NCBI GenBank assembly: GCA_016711405.1 | Contig: JADJSZ010000002.1 | Span: forward strand, 62,001-126,000 | Direction of reading: 5' to 3' | Source of the DNA: Candidatus Hadersleviella danica | Lineage (GTDB): Bacteria > Chloroflexota > Anaerolineae > Promineifilales > Promineifilaceae | Length of the DNA: 64,000 bases | Shown: positions 41,367-49,519 of the stretch, piece by piece | How positions within the stretch are numbered: position 1 is the first letter of the stretch | Layout: each line of letters begins with the position of its first letter | Position numbers and translations under genes: made by a program | Notes under the pieces: model-generated | What the model was told of the DNA's origin: nothing | What the model saw: only the letters and a program-made list of their open reading frames with translations | Database searches by the model: none

Positions 41367-42488
41367 ATGAAACTCACCCTACTTGACCCCGAAGGAAATG
41401 AATTTCTGGTTGTCATTACCTACTTAAGTGTGGATGACATTGCAAGGGTGAAGGATGCCGTGGCTTGGGCGCGGGAGGCGCATGGCGAGGAAAAGCGCAA
41501 ATCGGGCGAGCTGTTTTTCTTCCACCCCCTGACTGTGGCTTATTATTTGGCCGAATACGAGGCCGACGCGCCAACCCTCATTGCCGCCTTGTTGCATGAT
41601 GTGGCCGAAGATACGACGATTTCAATTGAGGAAATTGAAACGCGGTTTGGGGAAGAAGTGGCCAAATTGGTGGATGGACTGACCAAGTTTGACAAATTAA
41701 CGGCCGAGGCCCAACTCGGCCGCCACCTGACGGCCGAAGAGCTAAAAAACGCCACCCACTACAAGCTCTTCGACACCATGATTAACGACTACCGCATTGG
41801 CATCATCAAAATTTTTGACCGCCTGCACAACATGCGCACGATGGGGTCTATGCCCCCCCATAAGCAACGCGAAAAAGCCCGCGAAACCCTCAACATCTAT
41901 GCCCCCCTCGCCTATCGCTTGGGCATGTGGAAAATCAAAAGCGAATTACAAGAGTTAGCCATCGCCATTTTAGAGCCTGCCCACTACAAAAAATTGCAAC
42001 AGCGTTTGGCCGATTATGAAGCCAAGCAAAAAAAAGTATTTGGCCCCATGGCCAAAACCTTGCTCGATGCCTTAACTGGGTTAGGCCCTGTGGAAATCAT
42101 GCCTGACCAGCCCGATATTTTTGGAACCTATGTCGAAAGCGAGGAAGTTTTCCACGAAACCCAAGGATTTGATAACACACCACGCCTGATTGTGCTGTTA
42201 AAAGAGGAGATTTCTTGTTATATCGCCTTGGGCAAAATTCACCAGCTTTGGGATCCATTGGCCAGCAATTTGACGATTACATTGGCAAGCCCCGCGACAA
42301 TTTGTATCGTTCGTTGCACACGGCCGTTGTCTACAAAGGCAAACCGCTCAAAATCCGCATTCGCACGGTGCGGATGCAAATCGAATCGCAAACAGGTGTT
42401 TTGTCCAAGTGGATGGACAGGACGGGGCTTTCGCCCATTTGGTCTTCCACGGCCGAAGAACAAGTCGGCGACATGTTCTACAACATGA
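41367..42488 (+). CDS. Rel/SpoT homologue, N-terminal hydrolase part
   Basis: Starts at the ATG at 41367. The HD hydrolase domain (about 40-190) keeps FFHPLTVAYYL, LLHDVAEDT and FDRLHNMRTMGS, so (p)ppGpp hydrolysis should work. The region that follows, normally the synthetase start with a KxxYSIYRK motif, reads instead IMPDQPDIFGTYVESEEVF and lacks it. Authentic sequence in this frame ends near 42260 (LGKIHQLWDP); the rest to 42488 is out of frame. Adding one C at the GGATCC there joins it to the next fragment. Confidence 0.85.
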   Translation: MKLTLLDPEGNEFLVVITYLSVDDIARVKDAVAWAREAHGEEKRKSGELFFFHPLTVAYYLAEYEADAPTLIAALLHDVAEDTTISIEEIETRFGEEVAKLVDGLTKFDKLTAEAQLGRHLTAEELKNATHYKLFDTMINDYRIGIIKIFDRLHNMRTMGSMPPHKQREKARETLNIYAPLAYRLGMWKIKSELQELAIAILEPAHYKKLQQRLADYEAKQKKVFGPMAKTLLDALTGLGPVEIMPDQPDIFGTYVESEEVFHETQGFDNTPRLIVLLKEEISCYIALGKIHQLWDPLASNLTITLASPATICIVRCTRPLSTKANRSKSAFARCGCKSNRKQVFCPSGWTGRGFRPFGLPRPKNKSATCSTT

Positions 42489-43669
42489 GCCAAGCCATTC
42501 GCTCCCACGGCCGCGAAATGAACGATGGGGTCAATACCGTCGTCACCGACGTGATGCGCCCCAACCAAATTACAGTGTATACGCCCAAAGGCGACAAGCG
42601 CACCCTCATGCAAGGCGCCACCCCCCTCGATTTTGCCTATCTCATCCACACCCAAGTCGGCCACAGTTGTCGAGGCGCACTGGTCAACGAACGCCCCGTG
42701 CCCCTCACCCACACCTTAAAAGATGGCGATTCGGTCAAAATTTTGCACTACGGCTCCGAACCGCTCCGCAGTTGGCTGGATGAGGATTTGGGTTACATCA
42801 AGACCACGGGAGCCAGAACGGCCGTGCGCCGCCGTATCCGCAAATTGGCCGAGGATGCACCCCATGAATCGTTGCAACAAGGGCAACGCATTTTACAGGC
42901 GGAGTTGCACCTCATCGGCCTAGCCTCTTACACGCCCCAAGAAACAGCCGAGCAACTGGGCTACGACCACCCCGAAAAGCTCTACGCCGCTTTGGGCAAA
43001 GCAGAATTGCTCTCCACCACAATGGCCACCCGCTTACTGGCCAGCTATTGGACCAACACGCCATCCCCCACCCCCGCCACCCCCAAAACCAAAGTTCCCC
43101 AAGGGCAAATTGTCAAAACGCGCACCGATGAGTGGTTTACGATTCACAACGCTGGCGGACGGCCGTTGCGGCTCTGCCAAGCGTGCAACCCACGGCCGGG
43201 CAACGACATCATCGGCTTCATTCGCAAAGACAACAGCGTCACCATTCACGATGTCAGTTGCCCCCGCACCAGCCCCGATGAGATGGTCGCCGGCCGTGCG
43301 CTCAAGTTGCGCTGGGGTGTGGGGGATGAGGAGCCGCGACGGCCGATATTCGTCCACCTACGCGTTCACGACCGCGATGGCCTCCTGTTCGAGATAACCG
43401 ACTTGTTGCGCGACGAACAAATTAACATCGCCTTCCTCTGCTCGCGCTCTCTTGCCAACCAAGCCACCATTGTCATGCGCCTCGAGGTCTCCTCCCCCCG
43501 CCAAACGGTGCGCTTCTTGCACCGCACCAAATCGCTCCCCAACATTATCGAAGTGTGTTGCTTGGAGCTAACCACGGCCGATTGGCAAGCCCTCAACAGC
43601 AACCAAAGCGATTTTTGCCCCCTCAACGACCTCGACACGGCCGTGTGCAATTTCCACACGGGCAAATAA
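42215..43669 (+). CDS. Rel/SpoT homologue, synthetase remnant, TGS and ACT domains
   Basis: Authentic from about QQFDDYIGKPRDNLYRSLHTAVV. The synthetase core is altered: the usual EVQIRT reads KIRIRT and the AAHW His is lost (GVLSKWM). After that come a TGS domain (QITVYTPKGDKRTLMQGATPLDFAYLIHTQVGH), helical and zinc-finger-like regions, and an ACT domain (VHLRVHDRDGLLFEITDLLRDEQINIAFL). Fused with the upstream part it gives about 770 residues, a normal length. I expect a hydrolase-biased enzyme. Confidence 0.85.
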   Translation: MLYRLGQNSPALGSIGQQFDDYIGKPRDNLYRSLHTAVVYKGKPLKIRIRTVRMQIESQTGVLSKWMDRTGLSPIWSSTAEEQVGDMFYNMSQAIRSHGREMNDGVNTVVTDVMRPNQITVYTPKGDKRTLMQGATPLDFAYLIHTQVGHSCRGALVNERPVPLTHTLKDGDSVKILHYGSEPLRSWLDEDLGYIKTTGARTAVRRRIRKLAEDAPHESLQQGQRILQAELHLIGLASYTPQETAEQLGYDHPEKLYAALGKAELLSTTMATRLLASYWTNTPSPTPATPKTKVPQGQIVKTRTDEWFTIHNAGGRPLRLCQACNPRPGNDIIGFIRKDNSVTIHDVSCPRTSPDEMVAGRALKLRWGVGDEEPRRPIFVHLRVHDRDGLLFEITDLLRDEQINIAFLCSRSLANQATIVMRLEVSSPRQTVRFLHRTKSLPNIIEVCCLELTTADWQALNSNQSDFCPLNDLDTAVCNFHTGK

Positions 43670-43806
43670 GGACTTGGGACCAACGACTAGGGACTCTCGC
43701 CCAGTCCCCAGTCCCCATATTCATAAGTAGTCACTAAACTTTATAGAAAACCCACCCATTTGCCCGTACACTCCTACAGTTCTGGGTCTCAGGTTGCCTT
43801 TTTCCC

Positions 43807-43895
43807 AATTAAGATAGAGGGTAGAGATAAATGGATACGTGGTGAGTTGGCTTATGATGGCTCCCTCTATCTCTATCTCCCGTCTCTATCCAAAT
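43807..43895. repeat. Inverted GATAGAG/CTCTATC cluster
   Basis: AAGATAGAGGGTAGAGATAA faces CCCTCTATCTCTATCTCCCG; leader of the YceI gene. Confidence 0.7.
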
Positions 43896-43913
43896 TTCAC
43901 CTAAGGAGTGTAT

Positions 43914-44789
43914 ATGTTTCGCAAATTTCCCTTTTTAACCCTGCTCATTCTCGCCGTATTCGGCCTCATCGCTTGTAATACGGCTCCCGAACCCACGGCC
44001 GTGCCCCCCACGGCCGCGCCCGCCATCGAACCCGCCCCCGAGCAACGCCCCACCCCCACCACCAGCAGTGCGGCTCAAGAAAGCGAAACGGCTGAAACAA
44101 CGGCCGAAAGCTACCCCGCTCCCGCCACCGAATCGCAAACCGTTGTTGAAAGCTACCCCGCGCCCGAATTAGCGGCCGATGTGCCCGCCACCGACAGCTA
44201 CCCTGCCCCAGCGGCCGATACAGCGAGTGCCCCCCGCACCTTCACCATCGACGCTGAACAATCCAGCGCCTCCTACATCGTCGCCGAAACCTTCCTCGAA
44301 AACGCCGCCAGCCAACTCAACATCCCCTCTGGCTTGGTGGATACCATCGGCACCACCCAAGTGATGGAAGGGGAATTTGTCCTCGACCTCAGCCAAGAAA
44401 ACCCTATCACCTCCAGCTCCTTCCAAGTGGATATCAGTACCCTCTCCAGCGGCCAAAACATGCGCGACAACCGCATCAAGCGCGATTGGCTCGAATCGGG
44501 AACCTATCCGCTGGCCACGTTTGTGGCCACGGCCGTGGAAAACTTCCCCGCCAACTACGTCGAAGGCACCGAAGCCACCTTCCTCCTCTTGGGCGATTTA
44601 ACCATCCGCGACATCACTATTCCTGCCACCTTTGAAGTCACCGCCACCCTCGCCGATGGCACGATTACAGGTACGGCCGTCGCCCCCCTCACCATGACCG
44701 ACTTTGGCTTTGAGCCACCCGCCATGCTCGGCCTCTTCACCGTCGCCGACGACTTCCGCGTGGAAATCACCTTCACCGCCACGGAATAG
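43914..44789 (+). CDS. YceI-family lipoprotein
   Basis: 291 residues from the ATG at 43914, chosen for its AAGGAG at seven bases; a GTG six bases earlier is possible. The lipoprotein signal ends LIAC. A Pro/Glu/Thr-rich tether carries three (E/D)SYPAP repeats. The YceI domain (about 110-290) is a lipocalin-like barrel: FTIDAEQSSASYIVAETF, GEFVLDLSQENPITSSSFQVDISTL, RDNRIKRDWLESGTYPLATFV, LTIRDITIPATF. YceI proteins bind polyprenoid-like lipids. The neighbouring carotenoid-type desaturase remnant fits an isoprenoid link. Confidence 0.9.
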   Translation: MFRKFPFLTLLILAVFGLIACNTAPEPTAVPPTAAPAIEPAPEQRPTPTTSSAAQESETAETTAESYPAPATESQTVVESYPAPELAADVPATDSYPAPAADTASAPRTFTIDAEQSSASYIVAETFLENAASQLNIPSGLVDTIGTTQVMEGEFVLDLSQENPITSSSFQVDISTLSSGQNMRDNRIKRDWLESGTYPLATFVATAVENFPANYVEGTEATFLLLGDLTIRDITIPATFEVTATLADGTITGTAVAPLTMTDFGFEPPAMLGLFTVADDFRVEITFTATE

Positions 44790-44870
44790 CGTTATTCGTT
44801 ACTCGTTATTGGTTATTGGGGTACTCGCCCCAGTAACCAATAACGAATAACCAGTAACGAATAACCCATC
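44788..44870. repeat. Inverted TTATTCG/CGAATAA cluster
   Basis: GTTATTCGTTACTCGTTATTGG faces CCAATAACGAATAACCAGTAACG, an imperfect hairpin between the YceI gene and the desaturase remnant. Confidence 0.75.
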
Positions 44871-44878
44871 CCCCCTCC

Positions 44879-46089
44879 ATGAACATCATCATCGGCGCAG
44901 GCATTGGCGGGCTGAGTACCGCCATCAGATTAGCCGCCGCTGGCCAAAAAGTGGCCATCTACGAGCAAAACACGGCCGTGGGGGGCAAGATGAGCCAAAT
45001 CACGGCCGCTGGCTACCGCTGGGACACAGGCCCCTCGGTCATCACCATGCGCCATGTCTTCGAGGAGCTATTCGCCAGCGCAGGCCGCCAACTCGCCGAT
45101 TACCTCACCCCTCCTCCCCGTCGAGCCACTCACCCGCTACTTTTTCCACGATGGCACAGTGCTCGATGTGAGCCGCGACATGGCCACCACCCTCGCCCAC
45201 ATCGGCCGTCTCAACCCCCGCGATGAAGCGGGTTATTTGCGCTATCTGGCCTACGCGGCCGAAATCCACCGCATCACAGGCCCCGTCTTCATCTACGACC
45301 AGCCTCCCACCCCCGCCAGCTTCCTGCGCGTGCCCGTGCGCGATATGCTCAAGGTAGACGCATGGCGCACGATGAGCGGAGCCATTAACAGCTTTGTCCA
45401 AACGCCCCATTTGCGGCAACTGCTCGGCCGTTTTGCCACCTACGTCGGTGCCAGCCCCTATGCCGCCCCTGCCACGCTCAACGTCATTGCCGATGTCGAG
45501 CTAAACGGCGGGGTGTGGTATCCGCAGGGGGGCATTTACGCCATTGCCCAAGCGATGGCCAAATTGGCCGAGGAGTTGGGCGTGAAAATCCACCTCAATG
45601 CAGGCGTGGACCATTTTCGGCCGTGGCCAGATGCCAACCGACCCCACCATCTACATTGCCATCACCAGCAAAACCGACCCTAGCCACGCCCCAACGGGCG
45701 GGGAAAATTGGTTTGTGTTGCTCAATGCCCCCGCCACAGGGCCAAACTGGGATTGGGCGGCGCGGTTGGCCGACTACAAAGCGCAAATTTACGAGTTGTT
45801 GGCGCAAGTGTGGGGCATTGACATAAAGACACGGATACGCCACGAACAGGTGCTCACCCCGCACGATTTGTTCCGCCTGAATGGGGCGCATCGCGGGGCA
45901 CTCTATGGCCCTTCCTCCAACAGCATGTGGGCCGCCTTCCGTCGGCCGCACAACCGTTGCCGCGAAGTGGCCGGCCTCTACTTCGTGGGCGGCACCACCC
46001 ACCCCGGCGGCGGCGTGCCAATGGTCACACTTTCGGGTAAAGTCGTAGCCGAAATGGTATTGGCCGATAACGCCAATAATTACCCGTAG
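44879..46089 (+). pseudogene. Phytoene desaturase (CrtI)-like gene, decayed
   Basis: Three frames carry pieces of one FAD enzyme: IIGAGIGGLSTAIRLAAAGQKVAIYEQ and GGKMSQITAAGYRWDTGPSV (dinucleotide-binding N-terminus, 44879-45226), then LLPVEPLTRYFFHDGTVLDVS to the middle (45054-45683), then GLYFVGGTTHPGGGVPMVTLSGK (C-terminal FAD motif, to 46089). The first break is one extra C near 45110. At the second, near 45625, about 100 or more residues of the central domain are absent. Total length is about 400 codons against about 490 in the family. A deletion of that size is not a base-calling error, so this is probably a true pseudogene. Confidence 0.8.
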
Positions 46090-46151
46090 TGGCGCAATAT
46101 ATTGCGCCACTACCTCCACCCCCAAGACGATTTTCTCTTCTCTCTTCTCTC

Positions 46152-47117
46152 ATGGATTGTCTCATCATTGGCGCAGGTATCTCAGGTCTGATGGCCGCCA
46201 CGACCCTCCAAGCACAGGGCTGGGCCGTCACCGTATTGGACAAAGGGCGCGGCGTAGGCGGCCGTATGGCCACTCGTCGCCTCGATACCCATACCCATGC
46301 CGACCACGGGGCGCAATTCTTTACCATTCGCTCCCCCAAATTTGCCACCCATGTCCAAGCGTGGGAGCAAGCAGGCACGGCCGTCGAATGGTGTCGCGGC
46401 TTCTCCGCCACAGGGGATGGCCACGCTCGTTATCGGGGGGTGGGGGGAATGTCGGCCGTGGCCAAGCACCTCGCCCAAGGGCTAAATGTGGTCACCAACA
46501 CCCAAGTGGTGCAACTGCAAACAGTGGGCAACGAATGGCTGGCGACCACCGGCCGTGGCCAGAAGTTTACCGCGTCCCGCTTGCTCCTCACCCCACCCGT
46601 GCCCCAATCCTTGGCCTTGTTGGATGCGGGCAACGTGCAACTCCCCTCGGCCGAACGCGCCGCCCTCGAGACAATTCTCTACGACCCCTGCTTTGCCGTG
46701 TTGGCCACGCTCAGCGAGCCAAGCACCATTCCCCACCCCGGCGCGGTGCAAGCGTGGGGCGAACCCATTATTTGGATAGCCGATAATCAGCAAAAAGGGG
46801 TGTCTGAGGTTCCCACCGTCACCATTCACGCCTCGGCCGCCTTCACCCGCCACTATTTCGAGACCCCCTACTCAGAGGTGGCGCGGTTATTGCTCGAGGC
46901 GGCCGAGGCACAAGGCTGGCTCAGGCAAGCGGCCGTGCAAAACGTGCAAGTCCACCGCTGGCGCTACGCCCAACCCGCCCAACTCCACCCCCAACGCTAT
47001 CTGTTCGTGCGCCAAACCCCACCCGTCATCTTTGCGGGCGATGCCTTCCACGAAGCGCGGGTCGAAGGAGCCGCCCTTTCGGGTCTCGCCGCGGCCGAGG
47101 CGTTGCTCGCTGGCTAA
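46152..47117 (+). CDS. Renalase-like FAD-dependent oxidoreductase
   Basis: 321 residues from the ATG at 46152 (MDCLIIGAGISGLMAATTLQ); the frame upstream overlaps spacer. The FAD-binding motif GAGISG is followed by DKGRGVGGRMATRRLDTHTHADHGAQFFTIRSPKF and, at the C-terminus, IFAGDAFHEARVEGAALSGLAAAEALL. This is the compact NAD(P)-binding amine-oxidase/renalase family; bacterial members reoxidise isomeric NAD(P)H or are unassigned. It follows the desaturase remnant on the same strand. Confidence 0.85.
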   Translation: MDCLIIGAGISGLMAATTLQAQGWAVTVLDKGRGVGGRMATRRLDTHTHADHGAQFFTIRSPKFATHVQAWEQAGTAVEWCRGFSATGDGHARYRGVGGMSAVAKHLAQGLNVVTNTQVVQLQTVGNEWLATTGRGQKFTASRLLLTPPVPQSLALLDAGNVQLPSAERAALETILYDPCFAVLATLSEPSTIPHPGAVQAWGEPIIWIADNQQKGVSEVPTVTIHASAAFTRHYFETPYSEVARLLLEAAEAQGWLRQAAVQNVQVHRWRYAQPAQLHPQRYLFVRQTPPVIFAGDAFHEARVEGAALSGLAAAEALLAG

Positions 47118-47156
47118 AAACCCCCACAAAAATCAGTTGAAAGGGATAAAAATTTG

Positions 47157-47205
47157 GACACGAATTACACGAATTGTCTCTAATTTCATTCGTGAAATTC
47201 GTGTC
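47157..47205. repeat. Inverted repeat GACACGAATTACACGAAT
   Basis: 18-bp arms with a single mismatch around a 13-base centre. The same motif type (GACACGAATTTCACGAAT) is widespread in bacterial spacers. Confidence 0.75.
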
Positions 47206-47253
47206 TAAAAAAGATTTACCCAAAAAGGGTTCTCAACTCAACTAAAACGCGCC

Positions 47254-47293
47254 AAAAAAAGTGCTCCTCCTGTCAGGAGCCGACAGGAGGAGC
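47254..47293 (-). terminator. Intrinsic terminator of ftsZ
   Basis: Minus strand: perfect 12-bp stem GCTCCTCCTGTC/GACAGGAGGAGC, 7-base loop, then seven T after two bases. It lies about 160 bases past the ftsZ stop. Confidence 0.88.
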
Positions 47294-47362
47294 AAGCAGA
47301 GAGAGGATGCACCTTAGAGAGGGGAGAGAGCCTCGCTAAGGGGATTCACTTAGGGGGGAGAA

Positions 47363-47447
47363 GTGGAAGGTTAAAAGTAAAAGGTGAAAGGTGTAAAGGC
47401 TTGTGGCACTTCTTACTTCTTACTTTTCACTTCTTACTGCTCCGCTT
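47363..47447. repeat. AAAAGTAAAAGGTGAAAGG repeat, inverted
   Basis: AAGTGGAAGGTTAAAAGTAA and its mirror ACTTCTTACTTTTCACTTC; the same family occurs at 48682-48768. Confidence 0.65.
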
Positions 47448-47449
47448 CA

Positions 47450-48613
47450 TCATCGTTTCCGCAAAAAGGCGGGGATGTCTAAATCGTTGGGCGAGAAGCG
47501 GGGTTTGGCCGTTTCTTGCCGTTTGGGGGCTTCGGTGGGCGGTGGCAATACCTCGGCCGATTGGGTGGGCACGGGAGCCATGCTTCGTGGCGCGGGCACT
47601 TCATCCATTCTGCTCGGCCGACGGCTGAGTTGTTGGTGCAACCGTTGGCGGCGCACCTGTTGTTCCCGCTCAAAGCCCGTGGCAATCACTGTCAGGCGAA
47701 TCCCCTCACCCATGCTTTCGTCAATCACTGCCCCGAAAATCATGTTGGCATCGGGGTGAGCTGTCTCGCGGATAATCGCGGCCGCTTGGTTCACCTCATA
47801 CAAGCTGAGGTCTGACCCACCCGTGATATTGAACAGAATGCCCTTCGCGCCGTCAATGGTCACATCCAACAGGCGGGAGTTGATGGCTTGTTCGGCCGCA
47901 ATCCGCGCCCGGTCTTCCCCTTCGCCGTAGCCAATGGCCATCAGTGCCGCACCGCCGCCCGACATAATCGTGCGTACGTCGGCAAAGTCCAAGTTGATGA
48001 GGCCGGGGACGGTGATGAGTTCGCTAATCCCTTGAATGCCTTGGCGCAACACATCGTCGGCCATGCGGAAGGAATCGGAGAGCGACACGCGCCGGTCGGT
48101 CAGTTCGAGCAAGCGGTCGTTGGGGATGATAATGAGCGTGTCTACAAATTCTTGGAGCCGCTCAATGCCCGTTTCGGCCGAGGCCGAACGGCGCGAGCCT
48201 TCGAACATAAACGGCCGTGTCACCACCCCTACTGTGAGTGCGCCCATCTCTTTGGCCGCTTTGGCAATGACAGGCGCGGCTCCCGTGCCTGTGCCGCCGC
48301 CCATGCCGGCCGTCACAAAGACCATGTCAGAGCCTTCTAAAATTTGGTACAGCTCTTCGATGCTCTCGTTGGCCGCTTTTTCCCCGTGTTCAGGGTGGCC
48401 GCCTGCACCCAAGCCACGGGTCAGCTTTTCGCCAATGCGTACCCGTGTGGGGGCGTTGGAAAGCAGAAGGGCTTGGGAATCTGTGTTGACGGCGACAAAA
48501 TCAACGCCATTCACACCAGCTTCAATCATGCGATTGACGGCATTACTACCACCGCCGCCGACACCCACAACGCGAATGCGGGCAAAATTTTCGTAATCTG
48601 GGGTTCGTTGCAT
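47450..48613 (-). CDS. ftsZ: Cell division protein FtsZ
   Basis: 387 residues from the ATG at 48613, which has a GAGAGGA site; the longer frame starts in leader DNA. It is the tubulin-like GTPase of the division ring. Motifs: VVGVGGGGSNAVNRMI, VAVNTDSQAL, AGMGGGTGTGAAP (GTP signature), NDRLLELTDRR, and DFADVRTIMSGGGAALMAIG. The C-terminal linker ends DLDIPAFLRKR, the conserved peptide that binds FtsA/SepF-type anchors. No mraZ/mur cluster is next to it; the next division gene is ftsK, 0.9 kb upstream. Confidence 0.97.
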   Translation of the reverse strand: MQRTPDYENFARIRVVGVGGGGSNAVNRMIEAGVNGVDFVAVNTDSQALLLSNAPTRVRIGEKLTRGLGAGGHPEHGEKAANESIEELYQILEGSDMVFVTAGMGGGTGTGAAPVIAKAAKEMGALTVGVVTRPFMFEGSRRSASAETGIERLQEFVDTLIIIPNDRLLELTDRRVSLSDSFRMADDVLRQGIQGISELITVPGLINLDFADVRTIMSGGGAALMAIGYGEGEDRARIAAEQAINSRLLDVTIDGAKGILFNITGGSDLSLYEVNQAAAIIRETAHPDANMIFGAVIDESMGEGIRLTVIATGFEREQQVRRQRLHQQLSRRPSRMDEVPAPRSMAPVPTQSAEVLPPPTEAPKRQETAKPRFSPNDLDIPAFLRKR

Positions 48614-48681
48614 AGCAATCCTCTCTTCAGTTGAACGGGATGGGTAGTTGGGTCGTTTCATGGCGAAGGCGAAAGAGGGGG

Positions 48682-48768
48682 AGTCAGAAGTTAAAAGTGA
48701 GAGGTGACACGTAAAAAGTGGGTACTGATTGACCAGTCGGTTTACCTTTCACTTTTCACCTTTTACAA
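48682..48768. repeat. AAAAGTGAGAGGTGA repeat block
   Basis: AGTTAAAAGTGAGAGGTGAC is partly mirrored by CTTTCACTTTTCACCTTTTAC. The block reaches the stop of the HTH gene. Confidence 0.65.
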
Positions 48769-48975
48769 TAATGTCGCTTTTATTCGGACGGGGTCGTAGT
48801 GGCTGGCAAATTGCTCGAGGGTTGATTTGTCTACCAGCCATTTGTTGCCAAATTTAATGGCGGGTAGTTTGGCTTGCCGAATGAGGCGACGAACTGATTC
48901 AGCGTGAATATTGAGCCGGTCGCTCACTTCTTCTACACCTGCATAATTTCCCAGTAAATCGTCCTTAGTCGGCAT
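48763..48975 (-). CDS. Excisionase-type helix-turn-helix DNA-binding protein
   Basis: 70 residues from the ATG at 48975. YAGVEEVSDRLNIHAESVRRLIRQAKLPAIKFGNKWLVDKSTLEQFA is a MerR-like winged helix of the HTH_17/excisionase family, one domain only. A longer in-frame reading to 49098 covers repeated TRGYACAAC-type motifs in the leader and is probably not translated. With no integrase nearby, it is more likely a small regulator than a phage excisionase. Confidence 0.8.
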   Translation of the reverse strand: MPTKDDLLGNYAGVEEVSDRLNIHAESVRRLIRQAKLPAIKFGNKWLVDKSTLEQFASHYDPVRIKATLL

Positions 48976-48996
48976 GGCTTTCTTGTTTTGTTGTGG

Positions 48997-49049
48997 TAGC
49001 ACAACCTGTTGAGATAGTACAACAAAATCAACTGTTGCAACGATACAAC
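48997..49049. promoter_or_regulatory. Repeated TAGYACAAC motifs upstream of the HTH gene
   Basis: TAGCACAAC (48997-49005), TAGTACAAC (49015-49023) and GATACAAC (49042-49049), the first two 18 bases apart, in the leader of the HTH gene. Possible autoregulatory sites. Confidence 0.4.
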
Positions 49050-49166
49050 AAAACTTTATGCCTGTCAAGGAATATGTCAAGTTAGATTGGCTCCACAACT
49101 CATCAATAAACGCTTTTTATTCTAAAAAGAGAGAGGATTGGCTCCTGTTCCGCTTCTAAACTCCCG

Positions 49167-49486
49167 TTACCGCGGCCAAAACATAATGACCGCCACGCCG
49201 ATTAAAGCGATGGCTCCCCCGATTAAGTCGTAGCGGTCGGGGGCGATTTGGTCTATCCCCCAACCCCACAAAATGGAGAGGGCAATGAAAACGCCGCCAT
49301 AAGCGGCATACACACGGCCGAAACTAGCTGGTTGGAGCGTCGGCACCACCCCATAAATGACCAACACGGCCGCGCCGGCCGCCCCCCACCACCAGCTATA
49401 CCCCTCCCGCAACCACAACCACATCAAAACCCCCCGCCGATTTCCAGCAAACCCGCGAGAAGAAAGTAAAGAATAGAAGAGAGCAT
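49167..49486 (-). CDS. YnfA family (UPF0060) membrane protein, one-base frame break
   Basis: The proper start is the ATG at 49486: MLSSILYFLLAGLLEIGGGF, continued in another frame by LMWLWLREGYSWWW, FGRVYAAYGGVFIALSILWGWGIDQIAPDRYDLIGGAIALIGVAVIMF. This is the complete four-helix YnfA fold of about 106 residues. One base is missing near 49430, in a run of A4C6 on the plus strand. It is related to small multidrug-resistance proteins; function unknown. It follows ftsK closely on the same strand. Confidence 0.85.
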
Positions 49487-49519
49487 CGGGTAAAAGGGAG
49501 GAAAACTGGCACATATTGC

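Larger units (their letters stand above)
47118..47449. other. Gene-free convergent region
   Basis: It holds the inverted repeat at 47157-47205, the ftsZ terminator and an AAAAGTAAAAGGTGAAAGG repeat block. No gene is seen. Confidence 0.5.

Noticed and set aside
42240..42280. Programmed ribosomal frameshift in rel
   Set aside because: No slippery heptamer or downstream structure; the offset is mended by one C, as in other genes here, so an indel is simpler.
48763..49098. Excisionase-like protein as evidence of a prophage or integrative element
   Set aside because: No integrase, phage gene, att repeat or composition change nearby; housekeeping division genes flank it.
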